From: an uncultured Clostridia bacterium
GTDB lineage: Bacteria; Bacillota; Clostridia; Lachnospirales; Anaerotignaceae
Reading direction: 5' to 3'
Length of the DNA: 6,764 bases
NCBI GenBank assembly: GCA_958420075.1
Contig: CATZIM010000097.1
Coordinates: forward strand, 1 to 6,764
Under the pieces are notes generated by a model, which saw only the letters and a program-made list of their open reading frames with translations, was not told where the DNA came from and ran no database searches. Positions 5,719 through 6,764 of this stretch are shown piece after piece (positions within the stretch are counted from its first letter, which is position 1; every line of letters begins with the position of its first letter). Both the position numbers and the translations under genes were made by a program.

Positions 5719-6764
5719 TTACACTTCTTCTGTCAGGGTAACTACTGTAATTTCTTCGGGGTTTACCTGTTCCGATTCTACAACTGTTGTTTCTTTCACA
5801 TCAGATTTCTCTTCTGTCAAAAGTTCATTTTCCACAATTGCTTCTTCCCAAGCAGAACCATTCCAGTTGTATGTGCTGCCTGCTGCAAAGGTATCTGTAC
5901 CTGCTGCACCTTCCGCAATGGAAACAACAGATGTTTCATCTGTACCTGTTACTTTACCCTTTGCTGCTGTTGTGATGGTTCCATTTACAGTCAGAACTGC
6001 ATTTTCTTTTAACAGCAGTTCACTGCCTGTGCTGTTTGCGGAAACAACTTTCAATGTACCATCTACTGTCATATTGCCATTCAAAGTCATTTCGATCCCG
6101 ATGGCTTCTGCCGCAGAGTCAAACATGGTATACCATGTCTGTCCAGCAGGAATGGTAACATCCCCTTCAATTTCCATTGTAGGGTGTGTTCCAGAATAGT
6201 TGTCTGCAAATCCCAATGTAACTGTGGCACCATTTGTCTGAATACGCGCATCTTCAGATATCCCAACAAATGTTGTTGCTTCTTCGCCGCCATCTGTTGT
6301 CATGGACTGCAATTCACCACCGGGCTGAACTTCGATTTTTGTTACAGTAGGAAGCATGCTGTCTTCGCCATTGTTGTAGTTCGCGTTGATTTTCAGCATA
6401 GCACCATCTGCAACAATCACATGACCTGTTCCCGCTAATTTGCCTTCGTATGTATCAAAAGAACCATTGTTGGTCATAGTACCATTATTTGTAATGGTAC
6501 CTTTGTTGATAAGAGTTGCTTTTTCTCCAATGGCGAAATTATCATTCAGGTTCAGCTGTGCACCGCTATTTACTTCCACTGTTACCTGGCGATCCACATT
6601 TACTGCTTCATCCAAAGTAATGTCACCGCTTACTTTAACAGTTTCAACACTCTGATTTGCCAATGCTGCTTTCAGTGTATCACCGCTGTTAACTGTTACT
6701 TCTTCAATGATAAATCCATACTGCAATGTCAGTGTAGAACCGTCTGTTCCTTCCAGCGTCAATG
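5719..6764 (-). CDS. C-terminal part of a secreted beta-helix-like surface/adhesin protein (start beyond window)
   Basis: The visible portion is 348 codons ending in TAA. The reading frame is open to the window edge, and the first in-frame possible start (TTG at 6762) has no binding site, so the N-terminus and any signal peptide lie outside. The protein is rich in Gly, Asn, Thr and Val, with short strand-turn units such as LINKGTITNNGTMTNNGSF, AQLNLNDNFAIG and EMTLNGNMTVDGTLKV. This style is typical of right-handed beta-helix (pectate-lyase-like) adhesin repeats on clostridial cell surfaces. A unit starting VNSGDTLKAAL, followed by VKVSGDITLDEAV, resembles the start of such a domain. After a STYNWNGSAWEE segment the last roughly 40 residues are an acidic Thr/Val/Glu tail with no LPXTG motif or hydrophobic anchor. 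If it is cell-attached, the anchor, for example S-layer homology domains, must be N-terminal. No enzymatic motif is visible. The ligand is unknown, and there is no evident link to the nitrogen genes. Confidence 0.8.
   Translation of the reverse strand, partial: LTLEGTDGSTLTLQYGFIIEEVTVNSGDTLKAALANQSVETVKVSGDITLDEAVNVDRQVTVEVNSGAQLNLNDNFAIGEKATLINKGTITNNGTMTNNGSFDTYEGKLAGTGHVIVADGAMLKINANYNNGEDSMLPTVTKIEVQPGGELQSMTTDGGEEATTFVGISEDARIQTNGATVTLGFADNYSGTHPTMEIEGDVTIPAGQTWYTMFDSAAEAIGIEMTLNGNMTVDGTLKVVSANSTGSELLLKENAVLTVNGTITTAAKGKVTGTDETSVVSIAEGAAGTDTFAAGSTYNWNGSAWEEAIVENELLTEEKSDVKETTVVESEQVNPEEITVVTLTEEV

Overview
The window looks like chromosomal DNA from a Gram-positive anaerobe of the class Clostridia, probably Lachnospirales. 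The evidence is moderate-to-low GC, strong AGGAGG-type ribosome binding sites, a type III glutamine synthetase next to an asparagine synthetase that starts MCSIMGYCG, and an ANTAR-domain regulator. This placement comes from recognising protein families, not from a database search.

Layout. Positions 1-1287 (minus) hold the N-terminal 429 residues of a glutamine-hydrolysing asparagine synthetase (asnB), cut by the window edge. Just upstream, 1369-3465 (minus) is a complete type III glutamine synthetase (glnN), co-directional with asnB and separated from it by 81 bases that contain a perfect 14-bp hairpin. A divergent control region lies at about 3466-3783. It holds a near-consensus promoter and a terminator-like leader hairpin for glnN, two sizeable inverted repeats, and an extended -10 promoter for the opposite operon. 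That operon (plus) encodes a short type I glutamine synthetase family protein (3784-4998) and, 32 bases later, a pseudo-receiver/ANTAR antiterminator-type regulator (5031-5615, TTG start). A convergent, probably bidirectional terminator (5641-5677) separates it from the C-terminal part of a secreted, repeat-rich beta-helix-like surface protein (5719 to the window end, minus).

How the genes fit together. Four of the five genes form a nitrogen-assimilation locus. GlnN makes glutamine from glutamate and ammonia, and AsnB spends glutamine to make asparagine. The ANTAR protein is a plausible RNA-binding regulator, and the intrinsic terminator in the glnN leader is a plausible target. The type I GS-like protein differs from canonical GlnA at several active-site positions: the flap glutamate is replaced by lysine, the loop is one residue shorter, and the C-terminal tail is missing. 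It may therefore have a different substrate or a sensory role. The surface-protein fragment appears unrelated.

No rRNA, tRNA, CRISPR array, insertion sequence or phage gene was seen.
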